64,000 nucleotides of DNA from Actinomyces oris (lineage in GTDB: Bacteria > Actinomycetota > Actinomycetes > Actinomycetales > Actinomycetaceae). Position 1 is the stretch's first letter; every line of letters starts with the position of its first letter. The position numbers were made by a program, and so were the translations under genes. Location of the stretch: assembly GCF_006546825.1 (NCBI RefSeq), contig NZ_VICC01000001.1, positions 188,191 through 252,190 of the forward strand, given 5' to 3'. The notes under the pieces were generated by a model, which had not been told where the DNA came from, searched no databases, and saw nothing but the letters and a program-made list of their open reading frames with translations. Shown one piece after another: positions 35,927 to 44,404 of the stretch.

Positions 35927-37377
35927 GCGGCATGGTCGATCTCTCCGCAGTCTCCCCCGCCATCGCCCTGGGCCCCCTGGACGGCCGCTACCGCGCCGTC
36001 GCCGCCCCGCTGGTCAACCACCTCTCCGAGGCCGCGCTCAACCGGGCCCGCCTGCAGGTCGAGGTCGAGTGGCTCATCCACCTCACCGACGGCGGCGTCC
36101 TGCCCGGCGCCCCCCGCCTGAGCGAGACGGAGAAGAGCTACCTGCGCGGCGTCGTCGAGGACTTCGGGGCCGAGGAGATCGCCGAGCTCGGCGCCATCGA
36201 GGCCGAGACCCGCCACGACGTCAAGGCCGTCGAGTACCTCCTCAAGCGGCGCCTGGTCGCGGCCGCCCAGGCCCCCGGCGTCGTCGGCGCCGACGGCGGC
36301 CCCACCGTGCTGCCCACGGTCGGCGAGATCGTCCACATCTTCTGCACCAGCGAGGACATCAACAACCTCTCCTACGCCCTGACGATCCGGGGTGCCGTCG
36401 AGCAGGTGTGGCTGCCGGCCGCCCGCGGGCTGGTCGAGGACCTGGCCGCCATGGCCCACGAGCACGCCGACGCCGCCATGCTGGCCCGCACGCACGGCCA
36501 GCCGGCCACCCCCACGACGCTCGGCAAGGAGATGGCGGTCCTGGCCCACCGGCTGCGCCGCCAGGTGCGCCGCGTCGAGGCCACCGAGTACCTGGGCAAG
36601 ATCAACGGCGCCACCGGCACCTTCGGTGCGCACGTCGTCTCCGTGCCCGGCGCCGACTGGCAGGCGGTGGGTCGCGGCTTCGTGGAGCACCTGGGCCTGA
36701 CCTGGAACCCGCTGACCACGCAGATCGAGTCCCACGACTGGCAGGCCGAGCTCTACTCCGACGTCGCCCGCTTCAACCGGATCGCCCACAACCTGGCCAC
36801 GGACGTGTGGACCTACATCTCCCTGGGCTACTTCCACCAGCGCCTGAGCGCGCAGGGCTCCACCGGCTCGTCGACCATGCCGCACAAGGTCAACCCGATC
36901 CGCTTCGAGAACGGCGAGGCCAACCTGGAGATCTCCTGCTCGCTGCTGGACACGCTGGCCGCCACTCTCGTCACCTCCCGCCTCCAGCGCGACCTCACCG
37001 ACTCCACCACGCAGCGCAACGTGGGCGTGGCCCTGGGGCACTCGCTGCTGGCCGTGGACAACATCCGGCGGGGCCTGGCCGGGCTCGACGTCGACCGCGC
37101 CCGCCTGGAGGAGGACCTCGAGGCGACCTGGGAGGTGCTCGGCGAGCCCGTCCAGCAGGCGATGCGGGCGGCCGCCGTCGCCGGGGCAACCGGCATGGCC
37201 GACCCCTACGAGCGCCTCAAGGAACTGACCCGCGGCAAGAAGGTCACGCCCGAGGGCATGCGCGAGTTCATCTCCGGGCTCGGCATGCCCGACGACGTCG
37301 AGGCGCGGCTGCTCGCCCTGACGCCCGCCACCTACACGGGCCTGGCCGCCGAGCTCGTCTCCCACCTGGACGACTGA
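35923..37377 (+). CDS. purB: Adenylosuccinate lyase
   Basis: 484 residues, in the longer PurB branch typical of E. coli and actinobacteria. The superfamily signature G-S-S-T-M-P-H-K-V-N-P is present, as are T-R-T-H-G-Q-P-A-T-P and the early L-G-P-L-D-G-R-Y. PurB cleaves SAICAR and adenylosuccinate in purine synthesis. ATG 35923 overlaps the stop of the upstream small membrane-protein gene; ATG 35932 is another possible start. Confidence 0.96.
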   Translation: MSGMVDLSAVSPAIALGPLDGRYRAVAAPLVNHLSEAALNRARLQVEVEWLIHLTDGGVLPGAPRLSETEKSYLRGVVEDFGAEEIAELGAIEAETRHDVKAVEYLLKRRLVAAAQAPGVVGADGGPTVLPTVGEIVHIFCTSEDINNLSYALTIRGAVEQVWLPAARGLVEDLAAMAHEHADAAMLARTHGQPATPTTLGKEMAVLAHRLRRQVRRVEATEYLGKINGATGTFGAHVVSVPGADWQAVGRGFVEHLGLTWNPLTTQIESHDWQAELYSDVARFNRIAHNLATDVWTYISLGYFHQRLSAQGSTGSSTMPHKVNPIRFENGEANLEISCSLLDTLAATLVTSRLQRDLTDSTTQRNVGVALGHSLLAVDNIRRGLAGLDVDRARLEEDLEATWEVLGEPVQQAMRAAAVAGATGMADPYERLKELTRGKKVTPEGMREFISGLGMPDDVEARLLALTPATYTGLAAELVSHLDD

Positions 37378-37535
37378 AGGCACACAAGCAGATCAGACCG
37401 GGAACCGCCGGCCGGGCGGCGCCGGCTGGACGACGCTACCCAGGAGTCGCTGGCAGAGAGGCACTGGCTGGGAGACGCCGACCGGGGACCGGCGACTAAG
37501 GACTGTTGCGACAGTGGGGTGAAGCGTCCGCGTGT

Positions 37536-37595
37536 TCGTACCTTAGGGCGCGCGTTCGTACCCTCTACCCCTCGAACGCGAGACCTAAGGTACGA
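37536..37595. terminator. Strong two-part hairpin after purB
   Basis: TCGTACCTTAGG (37536-37547) pairs perfectly with CCTAAGGTACGA (37584-37595); inside it CGCGTTCG (37551-37558) pairs with CGAACGCG (37573-37580). It lies about 160 bp beyond the purB stop in a convergent gap and is the best terminator candidate there. No U-tract follows, as is common in actinobacteria. Confidence 0.5.
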
Positions 37596-37693
37596 CCGCG
37601 ACGTCGGCCACTAGCGAGAACCGGCCTCCGCCCGGACATACGCAACAGGACCTAGGAGTCACAGGCCGGCCCAGGCGCTGCGCCCGCACTGCA

Positions 37694-37800
37694 CGAGGGT
37701 CGGGTCCTACCGGCCAGAGGTTGTGCGTACTCCACGAAGGTCCCGACCTCGTGGAGTACCCCCGAACCTCCCCTAGTAGCGCCCGACCCTCGTGGAGTAC
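37694..37800. repeat. Inverted repeats around GTACTCCACGA
   Basis: GTACTCCACGA (37727-37737) is complementary to TCGTGGAGTAC at 37749-37759 and again at 37790-37800, so it could pair with either. CGAGGGTCGGG (37694-37704) pairs with CCCGACCCTCG (37782-37792). The alternatives exclude each other, as in a switchable or rearranged terminator. No gene is present. Confidence 0.5.
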
Positions 37801-37826
37801 CCCAGGCCCAGCCTGACGGCAGCTCC

Positions 37827-37982
37827 TTCATGGACACATGACGCCCTTCATCGACAATCATGGTCGCTCATCGACACTTTCAGGCCTTCATCGACACTCC
37901 ACGGCCCTTCATGAACACCTCATCGACACTTCATGCGCACTCTGGCGCCCTTCATCGACAATCAGGGGCCTTCTCATGGACA
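37827..37982 (+). repeat. Helically phased array of about nine TTCATCGACA-like decamers
   Basis: Sites of the form YTCATSGACA begin at 37827, 37847, 37867, 37887, 37908, 37919, 37930, 37951 and 37973. Steps are 20, 20, 20, 21, 11, 11, 21 and 22 bp, that is one or two helical turns each. The fifth and seventh sites are weaker (TTCATGAACA, TTCATGCGCA). The array ends 40 bp before the 3' end of the RiPP operon. The spacing does not keep a reading frame, so it is not coding. A DNA-binding array is the simplest idea. Confidence 0.7.
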
Positions 37983-38022
37983 CTTCGCGCGGTTCTGGGT
38001 TCCCGGGCGCCGCGGCGCCCGG

Positions 38023-39276
38023 CTACCCGACGGCGGCTGAGGGCTGGGCCGGGGGCACGGCGCCCCCGGTCAGGAGCTGGCGGGCGCACAGCCCGGCGAT
38101 GCACTCCTCGGCCGGGTTGAGGCCGAGCCGGTTGACGTCGATGTGCAGCAGGTCCAGGGCCCGGCGCCCGCCGGTGCCCGCCCCCATGACGCCGATGGCG
38201 CGCCCGGCGTCGTCGGCCAGCTCACCCACGGCCGCCGCTGCCTGGCTCCAGGACGGGATCTCGTCGAACTGGAACTCGATGACCTCCAGCAGCTGCTGAA
38301 CGATCGGCCCCAGGGCGCTGCCGTCGCGCAGGTGCGCGGGGAGCCGCGAGCCCCACATCCGCAGGTGGGCGGAAAGCAGCTCGGCTTCGGGCAGCGGCGC
38401 ACTGCGGGCCGCCAGCGCCAGGAACCGCGCCGCCAGGGCCGCCCGCGGCACCGGCCGCGGAATCTGCCACACCTGATGGTCCAGGCACCATCGGCTCGAG
38501 ACGTAGAAGTGCCGCTCGGCCTCCTCGACGCCGGCCACACCCCCGTACTTGTCGTACTCGGGGCCGTAGACGCCGAAGGTGATGCCGGGCCGGCTCGCGC
38601 CGATCCCCCCGGTCATCGGATCGGAGACGAGGCGCTCAACCGTGCGCGCCTCGGTGCGCTGGGCCACGGCCCCCAGCTCGCGCATGCTCGCGTAGGCCTC
38701 ATCCAGGACGCCCTCGACGGCCTTGAGCCGCAGCCGGATGTGGTGGCCGCGCAGGTCGACGAAGCGCAGGAAGTGCGCCGAGCGGATGTCCCACTGGCCG
38801 CGGGCCCGATCCAGCCACTGGGCGACCTCGGGCAGCAGGGCGTCGGTGTCGTCCCCGCCGGCGCAGTAGATCCGCGCATACAGCCAGCCGACCCCCTCAC
38901 GCTGACCGGCCATCGCCGCGCCCCGCTGGCGCATCGCGCTGTGCTGGGCGCGCAGGTTGCCGAAGTCGGCGGCCGCCATCTCCAAGGGCTGGATCCCCGG
39001 GATCGAGCCGCCCGCCTGCGGCTTCGCGCCCCCCAGGCCGACCATTCCGGCCTGGCCGGCCTGACCGCCCTGACTGGGCTGGCCCACCTGGCCCACCTGG
39101 CTCACCTGATCCATCTGGCCCACCTGGCCACCCTGGCTCGCCGGCCCGGTGCGCTCCGCCTGCTCGCTGGCCCGCGAGCGCCCCCCGAGCCAGCGCAGCC
39201 TGCGGGAGCGGATGAGCCGGCTGGGCTGGTTGCGCTGCTCGCGCCGGCTGGACTGGACGTCGTCGTGCGTGCTCAT
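38023..39276 (-). CDS. LanB-type elimination (thiopeptide-type biosynthesis, SPD) protein
   Basis: 417 residues. About 110 residues of Gln/Gly-rich, low-complexity linker precede the domain, which matches the thiopeptide-type biosynthesis/LanB C-terminal family: W-L-Y-A-R-I-Y near its start, then FLRFVDLRGHHIRLRLKA, the FxRY..H(I/L)RxR element, and YVSSRWCLDHQVW. In split LanB systems this protein removes glutamate from glutamylated Ser/Thr to give dehydroalanine or dehydrobutyrine; related proteins form the pyridine of thiopeptides. It is the only such domain in the cluster. ATG 39276 overlaps the stop of the glutamylation gene (ATGA). It is the last gene of the operon. Confidence 0.8.
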   Translation of the reverse strand: MSTHDDVQSSRREQRNQPSRLIRSRRLRWLGGRSRASEQAERTGPASQGGQVGQMDQVSQVGQVGQPSQGGQAGQAGMVGLGGAKPQAGGSIPGIQPLEMAAADFGNLRAQHSAMRQRGAAMAGQREGVGWLYARIYCAGGDDTDALLPEVAQWLDRARGQWDIRSAHFLRFVDLRGHHIRLRLKAVEGVLDEAYASMRELGAVAQRTEARTVERLVSDPMTGGIGASRPGITFGVYGPEYDKYGGVAGVEEAERHFYVSSRWCLDHQVWQIPRPVPRAALAARFLALAARSAPLPEAELLSAHLRMWGSRLPAHLRDGSALGPIVQQLLEVIEFQFDEIPSWSQAAAAVGELADDAGRAIGVMGAGTGGRRALDLLHIDVNRLGLNPAEECIAGLCARQLLTGGAVPPAQPSAAVG

Positions 39277-41915
39277 GCCATGCCTCCCAGGTTCTTGGGC
39301 CACTGGAGTCCCACCAGGTACTCGGCCACCGTCGGCTCACCGTCCTGGGTGAGCCCCAGGGCCTCACCGCGGGCCGGCAGGGCCTCGACGAAGCTGATGT
39401 GGGCGGCGCCGGGGTCGATCCAGCCGCGCAGCGCCAGCAGTGACACCGGTGAGGTGAGGTCCACGTAGCGGGGCTTGTGCTGGTCGAAGGTGGCGCCCTG
39501 GGAGGGCATGTGCTGGTGGACGAACACCTCCGTGGGTATGCCCCACTGCTTGCGCAGGTCGTCCATGTGCAGCAGGGTCGTGGACAGGTCGCGGTCCATG
39601 AGCGGGGCGATCTGGCGGGCCGGGAAGGTCCAGGACTCGCGGCGGGTCACCAGGCGGCCGGCCACGGTCCGCTCGGAGTGCATCACCTCGTCGGGCAGGG
39701 GCCCGTTCAGGTCCCGACGGCGGCTGGTCCAGTGGTCCGCGAACGGAGGCAGCCGGGACCAGGGGTCGCTCAGCAGCACCAGCCAGGACAGGTAGCCGCC
39801 CAGGAGGTACTGGGGGGTCAGGCCCAGGTAAGCCAGTCCCACGGGCCCGGCGTCGTCGGCCAGGAACAGGGTGCTCGTGGCCGGGTCGTGGACGAGCCGC
39901 AGGGAGCTGAGGGGGACCGCCTCCGGCGCCCCCGGCTCACCGGGCAGCCCCAGCGGCGGCAGGAGCCCGCAGGAGACGGCCTGACCGGTGTTGCACTCGG
40001 TGCTGGCCTGGATCTCCAGGACCCTCTCGGTGCCCCAGGAGGTGCGGATCCGTGTGGCCAGGCGCTCCCGGAAGCCGGAGCCCAGGAGCCGGTGGAAGCG
40101 GGCCTGGAGGGAGCCGTTGGCGTTGGTGAAGGCGTTGACGACGGTCAGGCCCCCGCCGGCGGCGTAGGTCCGGGCGCTGGGGGCCACCGGCTGGAGGAAG
40201 GCGCCCAGGTGCCTGGGCGAGCCGGAGAGCCCGCCGGACAGCGCGGCGCGCTCCTCATTGGGACCGGCGGCATAGTCGAGCCCGGCGGCGCGCAGCATCT
40301 CCTGGTCGCCATCGGGGGCGTGGGCGATGGTCATGAAGAAGGCCAGCGGGTCCTTGCACACCCCGCCGTTTCCGAACAGGGAGACGAAGCGGGCCACCAT
40401 GAGGTCGTAGATGTGGGAGCGGGCCACCCAGGGGTCGGCGAGCTCGCCCAGGGTCTTGACGTCCTGCTCGAAGGGGGCGTCCTCGAGAGGGTCGACCCAG
40501 CTGCGGGTCGACTCGCGGTCCTCGTAGAGGAAGCCGCTGGGGCGCTCGCCGAGCTCGCCGTCGGGGAAGACCCGCTCGGCCAGGCGCACCGTGCGGTTGA
40601 GGAGCTCGGCGCGGCCGGGCCCGTCGGCGGCGCCGACGGCGTCGTCGAGCCGGGCCAGCCAGGCCAGGTCCTTGCCCCACTGGCGCTGCTGCTCCGGAGA
40701 GAGCGAGGCGGCCAGCAGCGGGAAGGGGTTCTCCCCGCGGTACCAGGGCACGTGCGGCACGATGGCACCGGAGGCCAGCAGCCGCTCCAGGCGCAGGCGT
40801 GGGTCGGCGCCGCCCACGCGCTCGCAGGCGTCGCGCACACTGAGCACGGCGTGCATGCCGCCGCCGGTGAGGGCGTCGTGGGTCTCCTGGAGCCAGCGGG
40901 CGGGCTGGATGGTCTCTTGGCGGAAGACCATGCCGTTGCCGTACTCGTGCTCGCCGACGACGGTCAGCGCCTCCGCTTCGACCTCACGGGAGGGGTACTG
41001 GCCGTAGGCGCCGGCCGCGTCCGGGCCGGGTGCGGCGCTGTAGGACCGGCGCACGGGGGCGGGCTCGAGGTAGAGGGCGCCGTCGGCGGCCAGGTCCTGG
41101 GCGGTGGCGCTCAGGATGCGGTAGGCCAGGTGGGTGGCCACCATGCGGTGGCTGCGCCCGGTGGAGGGCTGGCCCGCCTCGTTGACGGTGGTCAGTCCCG
41201 AGAAGGGGCTGGTCTTGAGGGCGGCCCGGGTGGCCAGGGTGTAGAGGGTGCGCAGGACGCGGGGGTCCTCGAGCCGGCGGCCGCGGGCGGCCAGGGTGGA
41301 GACCAGGGCCGGGGCGGCAATCGCCAGGGCCTCCTGGTAGCCGGGCTCGTCGAGGCCGGCCGCCAGCAGCTCGCGGCTGCGGTCCAGGTCGACGTCGACC
41401 AGGACGGCCAGGCGGGCGCGGGTCTCCTCCTTGCGGGCCACCAGGGCGTCCCAGCGCTCCAGCAGCGCGCGCAGCTCGGCGGGCAGGGCCGCCAGGACCT
41501 CCTCGGACAGGTCGGTGGCGCGCCCCTGGAAGACGCAACGCTTGGCGCGCAGGACCGGGCGGCGCTCGGCCTTGTCCAGGGTGGGGACGATCTCGTAGAG
41601 CGGGTCGAGCAGCTGGTCGGCGGCGCCGTCGAGCACCTCGTCGAGCCGACGCAGGTAGTCCAGGGTGCCGATGACGGCGGCGCTGGTCTCGGGGACGGCC
41701 CGCACCGGCAGCCCGCCCAGGCGCACGAGGGTCGGCAGGGCCACGGCGGGCTGGGCCAGGGCCGGGGGCTCCGGCTCCGGTGCCGGTACCGGCGCTGGTA
41801 CGGCGGAGGTCGGAGCGGATGGGATGGGCTCCCCGGGGGTCACGGCGGATACGGGCTGCGGCTGTGGCTGTTGGGAGGGGGAGGCACCGGCACGAGAGAG
41901 AACCGGCTGCGTCAT
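39273..41915 (-). CDS. Lantibiotic-dehydratase (LanB) glutamylation protein
   Basis: 880 residues, the size of a split LanB N-terminal protein. About 60 Pro/Ala-rich residues are followed by the dehydratase domain: R-T-L-Y-T-L-A-T-R-A-A-L-K-T-S-P-F-S-G-L-T matches the conserved K-x-S-P-x-S-x-F/L segment, and V-N-A-F-T-N-A-N-G-S and the C-terminal LPPFADHWTSRRRDL block are typical. Enzymes of this class transfer glutamate from Glu-tRNA to Ser/Thr of the precursor. The start at 41915 overlaps the stop of the M50 gene (ATGA); GAAAGG lies nine bases upstream. It works with the elimination protein encoded directly downstream. Confidence 0.85.
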   Translation of the reverse strand: MTQPVLSRAGASPSQQPQPQPVSAVTPGEPIPSAPTSAVPAPVPAPEPEPPALAQPAVALPTLVRLGGLPVRAVPETSAAVIGTLDYLRRLDEVLDGAADQLLDPLYEIVPTLDKAERRPVLRAKRCVFQGRATDLSEEVLAALPAELRALLERWDALVARKEETRARLAVLVDVDLDRSRELLAAGLDEPGYQEALAIAAPALVSTLAARGRRLEDPRVLRTLYTLATRAALKTSPFSGLTTVNEAGQPSTGRSHRMVATHLAYRILSATAQDLAADGALYLEPAPVRRSYSAAPGPDAAGAYGQYPSREVEAEALTVVGEHEYGNGMVFRQETIQPARWLQETHDALTGGGMHAVLSVRDACERVGGADPRLRLERLLASGAIVPHVPWYRGENPFPLLAASLSPEQQRQWGKDLAWLARLDDAVGAADGPGRAELLNRTVRLAERVFPDGELGERPSGFLYEDRESTRSWVDPLEDAPFEQDVKTLGELADPWVARSHIYDLMVARFVSLFGNGGVCKDPLAFFMTIAHAPDGDQEMLRAAGLDYAAGPNEERAALSGGLSGSPRHLGAFLQPVAPSARTYAAGGGLTVVNAFTNANGSLQARFHRLLGSGFRERLATRIRTSWGTERVLEIQASTECNTGQAVSCGLLPPLGLPGEPGAPEAVPLSSLRLVHDPATSTLFLADDAGPVGLAYLGLTPQYLLGGYLSWLVLLSDPWSRLPPFADHWTSRRRDLNGPLPDEVMHSERTVAGRLVTRRESWTFPARQIAPLMDRDLSTTLLHMDDLRKQWGIPTEVFVHQHMPSQGATFDQHKPRYVDLTSPVSLLALRGWIDPGAAHISFVEALPARGEALGLTQDGEPTVAEYLVGLQWPKNLGGMA

Positions 41916-43147
41916 AGGAGGAAACCTTTCAAGAGGGCGTACAGCCAGTAGCCTATCCATACAATGCTCATCACGAAGGCCACCAGTCCGAGAAGAGAGC
42001 ACGCCAGCCCGTAAATGAAGTAGCCCCAGCGCACCGCGGGCCGCATGACGGCCAGGCCCGGCGGCAGCGGCTGGCGCGTCAGGATGCAGCGCAGCACGAA
42101 CATGGAGCGCCCGCGCAGGTTGACCGAGCCGGTGGCCGCCTCGACCGCGGCGACGCCGTCGGACTGGGTGAGGGGGTTGAGGTTGGTGACGAGCATGGTG
42201 AGCTGGAAGGCGCACAGGGTCAGGGCCACCTGGCGCACCGTTCCCGTCGAGGCCCAGGCGACGGCCGCCTCCAGTCCGCAGACGACGCCGTCGGAGAAGA
42301 TGCCGGCCAGGGCGAGCATGGTCAGCCCGCTCCGGGAGCGCACCCGGTAGGAGTCAGTGCGGTCGACGTAGGCGATGGGGATCGCCCAGAACATGAGCGC
42401 CACCCCCAGTCCGCGGATGGGGGTGCCCAGGTAGCCGGCGACGATGGCGTGCCAGGACTCGTGCAGCAGGATGCTCACCAGCTGGATCGCCACCGCCGTG
42501 ACGAAGACCAGGACTCCCGGGCGGGGTCCCCCGGCCAGGGAGCTGAGCGCCATGGCCCCGGCCGCGTACCCGCAGGCGGCCAGGGCCAGGAAGACCCAGC
42601 TGAGCGCGGGAGCCGGCAGGCGCTGGAGCAGGGTGACAACGGGAGCGACGATCCGGTGGTACTTGCGGGCGATGATGATGCGGGGCAGCCACCAGCCCCC
42701 GCTGCGGCGGGGCCTCTCGACCTTGAGGTGGCGGGCCCGGCAGGGCTGGGCCGTGTGGCGTCCACGGCTGCGCCTGGTGCGCGCCGGGGCCGCCGAAGCG
42801 GCGGGGTCGGCGGGGTGGGCGGAGTCGGGCTGGCCACCCGCCAGGAGGCCCTTGTCGCGCAGGTTGTCGACCAGGCCCGTGATGCGCTGGGCGCCCGCCT
42901 CATCGATGTCCTGGGGCAGCTCCTCGATGATGGTCGGCAGGGGGCGCACCCCGTCGAACTGGCCCACGATGAAGGCGGCGGCCGCGCCGAGCCGGTGGTA
43001 CTTGCCCGAGTCGGAGTCGAACAGCATCGGCTGGTTGTCCATCCCGACGATGAGGCTCACCCCGCGGCGCAGGCGCGGGATCGGGCTCGTCGGGCGGCTA
43101 CCAGGGCTCGTCGGCGCTCTCGTCGCCGTACTCATCACCGTGCTCAT
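41912..43147 (-). CDS. PqqD-domain plus M50 (site-2 type) membrane metalloprotease
   Basis: 411 residues. The N-terminal part (about 30-95) is a PqqD/RRE-like peptide-binding domain (R-R-G-V-S-L-I-V-G-M-D-N-Q, L-G-A-A-A-A-F-I). A Lys/Arg-rich linker leads to membrane segments with the zinc motif L-L-H-E-S-W-H-A-I-V-A-G-Y (H-E-x-x-H) and a second conserved N-L-N-P-L-T-Q-S-D-G-V (N/D-x-x-P...D-G). This fits intramembrane M50 proteases linked to RiPP clusters, where they may cut the leader or help export. The ATG at 43147 follows a GGAGGG; the frame further upstream runs back over the precursor gene and is not real. Confidence 0.8.
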   Translation of the reverse strand: MSTVMSTATRAPTSPGSRPTSPIPRLRRGVSLIVGMDNQPMLFDSDSGKYHRLGAAAAFIVGQFDGVRPLPTIIEELPQDIDEAGAQRITGLVDNLRDKGLLAGGQPDSAHPADPAASAAPARTRRSRGRHTAQPCRARHLKVERPRRSGGWWLPRIIIARKYHRIVAPVVTLLQRLPAPALSWVFLALAACGYAAGAMALSSLAGGPRPGVLVFVTAVAIQLVSILLHESWHAIVAGYLGTPIRGLGVALMFWAIPIAYVDRTDSYRVRSRSGLTMLALAGIFSDGVVCGLEAAVAWASTGTVRQVALTLCAFQLTMLVTNLNPLTQSDGVAAVEAATGSVNLRGRSMFVLRCILTRQPLPPGLAVMRPAVRWGYFIYGLACSLLGLVAFVMSIVWIGYWLYALLKGFLL

Positions 43148-43201
43148 CGTGGGCTCGTGGCTCCCTCCGGTCGGTTCGCGGGCATCCGGGGTACCGCCAG
43201 T

Positions 43202-43233
43202 GGCGGGCAGGGGACCCCGGTCCCCTGCCCGCC
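43202..43233 (-). terminator. Perfect hairpin directly after the precursor gene
   Basis: GGCGGGCAGGGGAC (43202-43215) and GTCCCCTGCCCGCC (43220-43233) form a 14-bp perfect stem with a four-base loop, 12 bp past the precursor stop and before the M50 start. Partial terminators or processing hairpins here commonly set a high precursor-to-enzyme mRNA ratio. Confidence 0.65.
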
Positions 43234-43245
43234 ACCATGGGGTCG

Positions 43246-43449
43246 TCAGCAGGACGTCGTCGACGCGCTGGCGGCGCAGGCCGGGCACGAGGCCGAGGCC
43301 GCGCTGGCCGGGCACGAGGCCGAGGCGGCGCTGGCCGGACAGGACGCGCTGGCGCTGCTGAAGGCACAACCCAGGGCGTTGCCCTCGGGCAGCTCCTCGA
43401 CGCCGAAGTCACTGTCGGCGAGGGTGAGATCAATCGAGCTGTTCGTCAT
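43246..43449 (-). CDS. RiPP precursor peptide with Cys/Ser repeat core
   Basis: 67 residues behind an ideal ribosome site (AAGGAGGTGA, seven bases from ATG 43449). The leader (about 1-27) is acidic, M-T-N-S-S-I-D-L-T-L, then D-F-G-V-E-E-L-P-E-G-N-A-L-G, a pattern seen in thiopeptide and goadsporin-type leaders. The core is almost only Ser, Ala, Cys, Pro and Thr. Residues 34-42, 43-51 and 52-60 repeat SASCPASAA (the third has Cys for Ser at position 58), then SASTTSC ends the peptide. Cysteines are at 28, 37, 46, 55, 58 and 67. Thirteen Ser and two Thr in the core could be dehydrated or cyclised. The surrounding genes supply the enzymes. Confidence 0.88.
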   Translation of the reverse strand: MTNSSIDLTLADSDFGVEELPEGNALGCAFSSASASCPASAASASCPASAASASCPACAASASTTSC

Positions 43450-43492
43450 ATGCTGTTCACCTCCTTCTCTCAGGTGTCTGGTGGGCAGGAGC

Positions 43493-43537
43493 GGGGCCCT
43501 TTCGGGCCCCGGGGGTCCGGTCTGCCGGGACCGGGCC
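43493..43537 (-). terminator. Hairpins upstream of the precursor gene
   Basis: GGGGCCC (43493-43499) and GGGCCCC (43504-43510) form a tight stem; GGTCCGG and CCGGGACC-type complements continue to 43537. They sit in the 217-bp gap between the nitroreductase-like gene and the precursor ribosome site. This is the only long gap inside the operon. It could end read-through, protect the precursor mRNA 5' end, or precede a separate precursor promoter. Confidence 0.45.
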
Positions 43538-43666
43538 CCAACCCCGCGAACGGGGTGGTCCGTGGAACACTGGGGAACTCTGTGACGCGGTATGCAGTTC
43601 TGGGTCCGTCTGGCCGGCGGTGGACCAGCAGGTGGGCCGACGGCGCTCGCGGCGGGCGGGCCGGGA

Positions 43667-44404
43667 CTAGCCGGCCGCCTGATAGGGCGGTTCTGTCTGC
43701 GGACTGGCGATGGTGACGGCGAACATCTGGTGGCGGCTGACGCCGTCGGAGTCCAGCAGGTGGCGCACCGCCGAGGTGGCGAAGCCAGCGAAGACCGTCC
43801 CCACCAGTCCCCGAGCGGCGGCGCGCAGGTGCAACGAGTAGATGAGGGCAGCGCTGCGGCTCATGGTGAAGCGGTAGCCGGCGGCCCCGCCCCAGGCGTC
43901 GGCCTCATCAAGGTTGGCGGCCACCGAGACGATGGCCCCGGCGCGGGCGAACTCCTTCTGCACCGCCATGCCCTCGATCTCCTCGGCCGGCGGCAGGGGG
44001 CGAACGAGGTCCACGCCGTCGAGCCGCACCCGGTAGATGCCGGGCTCGGCGCCGCCCGGGCGCAGCAGGAGCACGAAGGGCTCCAGGGGGCAGGCCGCCG
44101 CGTCCGCCCCCCAAGTGCGCGCGTCGTCGACCAGGGCGTCTCGGACCATGCCCAGGAGGGCCTCGGCCTCGAGCGGCTCGGTGCCGTAGCTGGTCGACGA
44201 CGAGCGGCGCTCGAAGGTCTCGTGCAGGCTGTGAGGGTAAGGGTCCTGGGGGCCGGGGACGAGCGCGTCCGGCAGCCGGCAGTCCAGCGGCGGGCGCGGG
44301 CGGCGCGCGGCCAGGCCGTCGGAGGTCGGCTCGGCGGAGCGCGTGTCCGTTCCGGCGGAGAAGCCGGAGATGAGCTCGCGCAGCGTCTCGAAGTCAGTGC
44401 GCAC
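43667..44404 (-). CDS. Nitroreductase-fold dehydrogenase-like protein of the RiPP cluster
   Basis: 245 residues. A disordered start leads to F-E-R-R-S-S-S-T-S-Y, the R-R-S-x-R/S-x-F/Y element of nitroreductase-type FMN enzymes, later A-A-L-I-Y-S-L-H-L-R-A-A-A-R-G-L-V-G-T-V and a C-terminal FAVTIASPQ strand. SagB-type dehydrogenases of this fold oxidise azolines to azoles. The upstream protein ends in a similar domain, so the two may form the paired halves of one dehydrogenase. It overlaps that gene by 11 bp. Confidence 0.7.
   Translation of the reverse strand: MRTDFETLRELISGFSAGTDTRSAEPTSDGLAARRPRPPLDCRLPDALVPGPQDPYPHSLHETFERRSSSTSYGTEPLEAEALLGMVRDALVDDARTWGADAAACPLEPFVLLLRPGGAEPGIYRVRLDGVDLVRPLPPAEEIEGMAVQKEFARAGAIVSVAANLDEADAWGGAAGYRFTMSRSAALIYSLHLRAAARGLVGTVFAGFATSAVRHLLDSDGVSRHQMFAVTIASPQTEPPYQAAG

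Noticed and set aside
35836..37383. 515-codon open frame on the minus strand
   Set aside because: Antisense to purB, low-complexity Val/Gly/Asp composition and no ribosome site.
37827..37982. CRISPR array
   Set aside because: Repeat unit is only ten bases, spacing is 11-22 bp, and no cas genes are present.
39477..41951. 824-codon open frame on the plus strand
   Set aside because: Lies fully antisense to the LanB gene. It is Gly/Gln/Val-rich without domains, the usual mirror of a high-GC gene.
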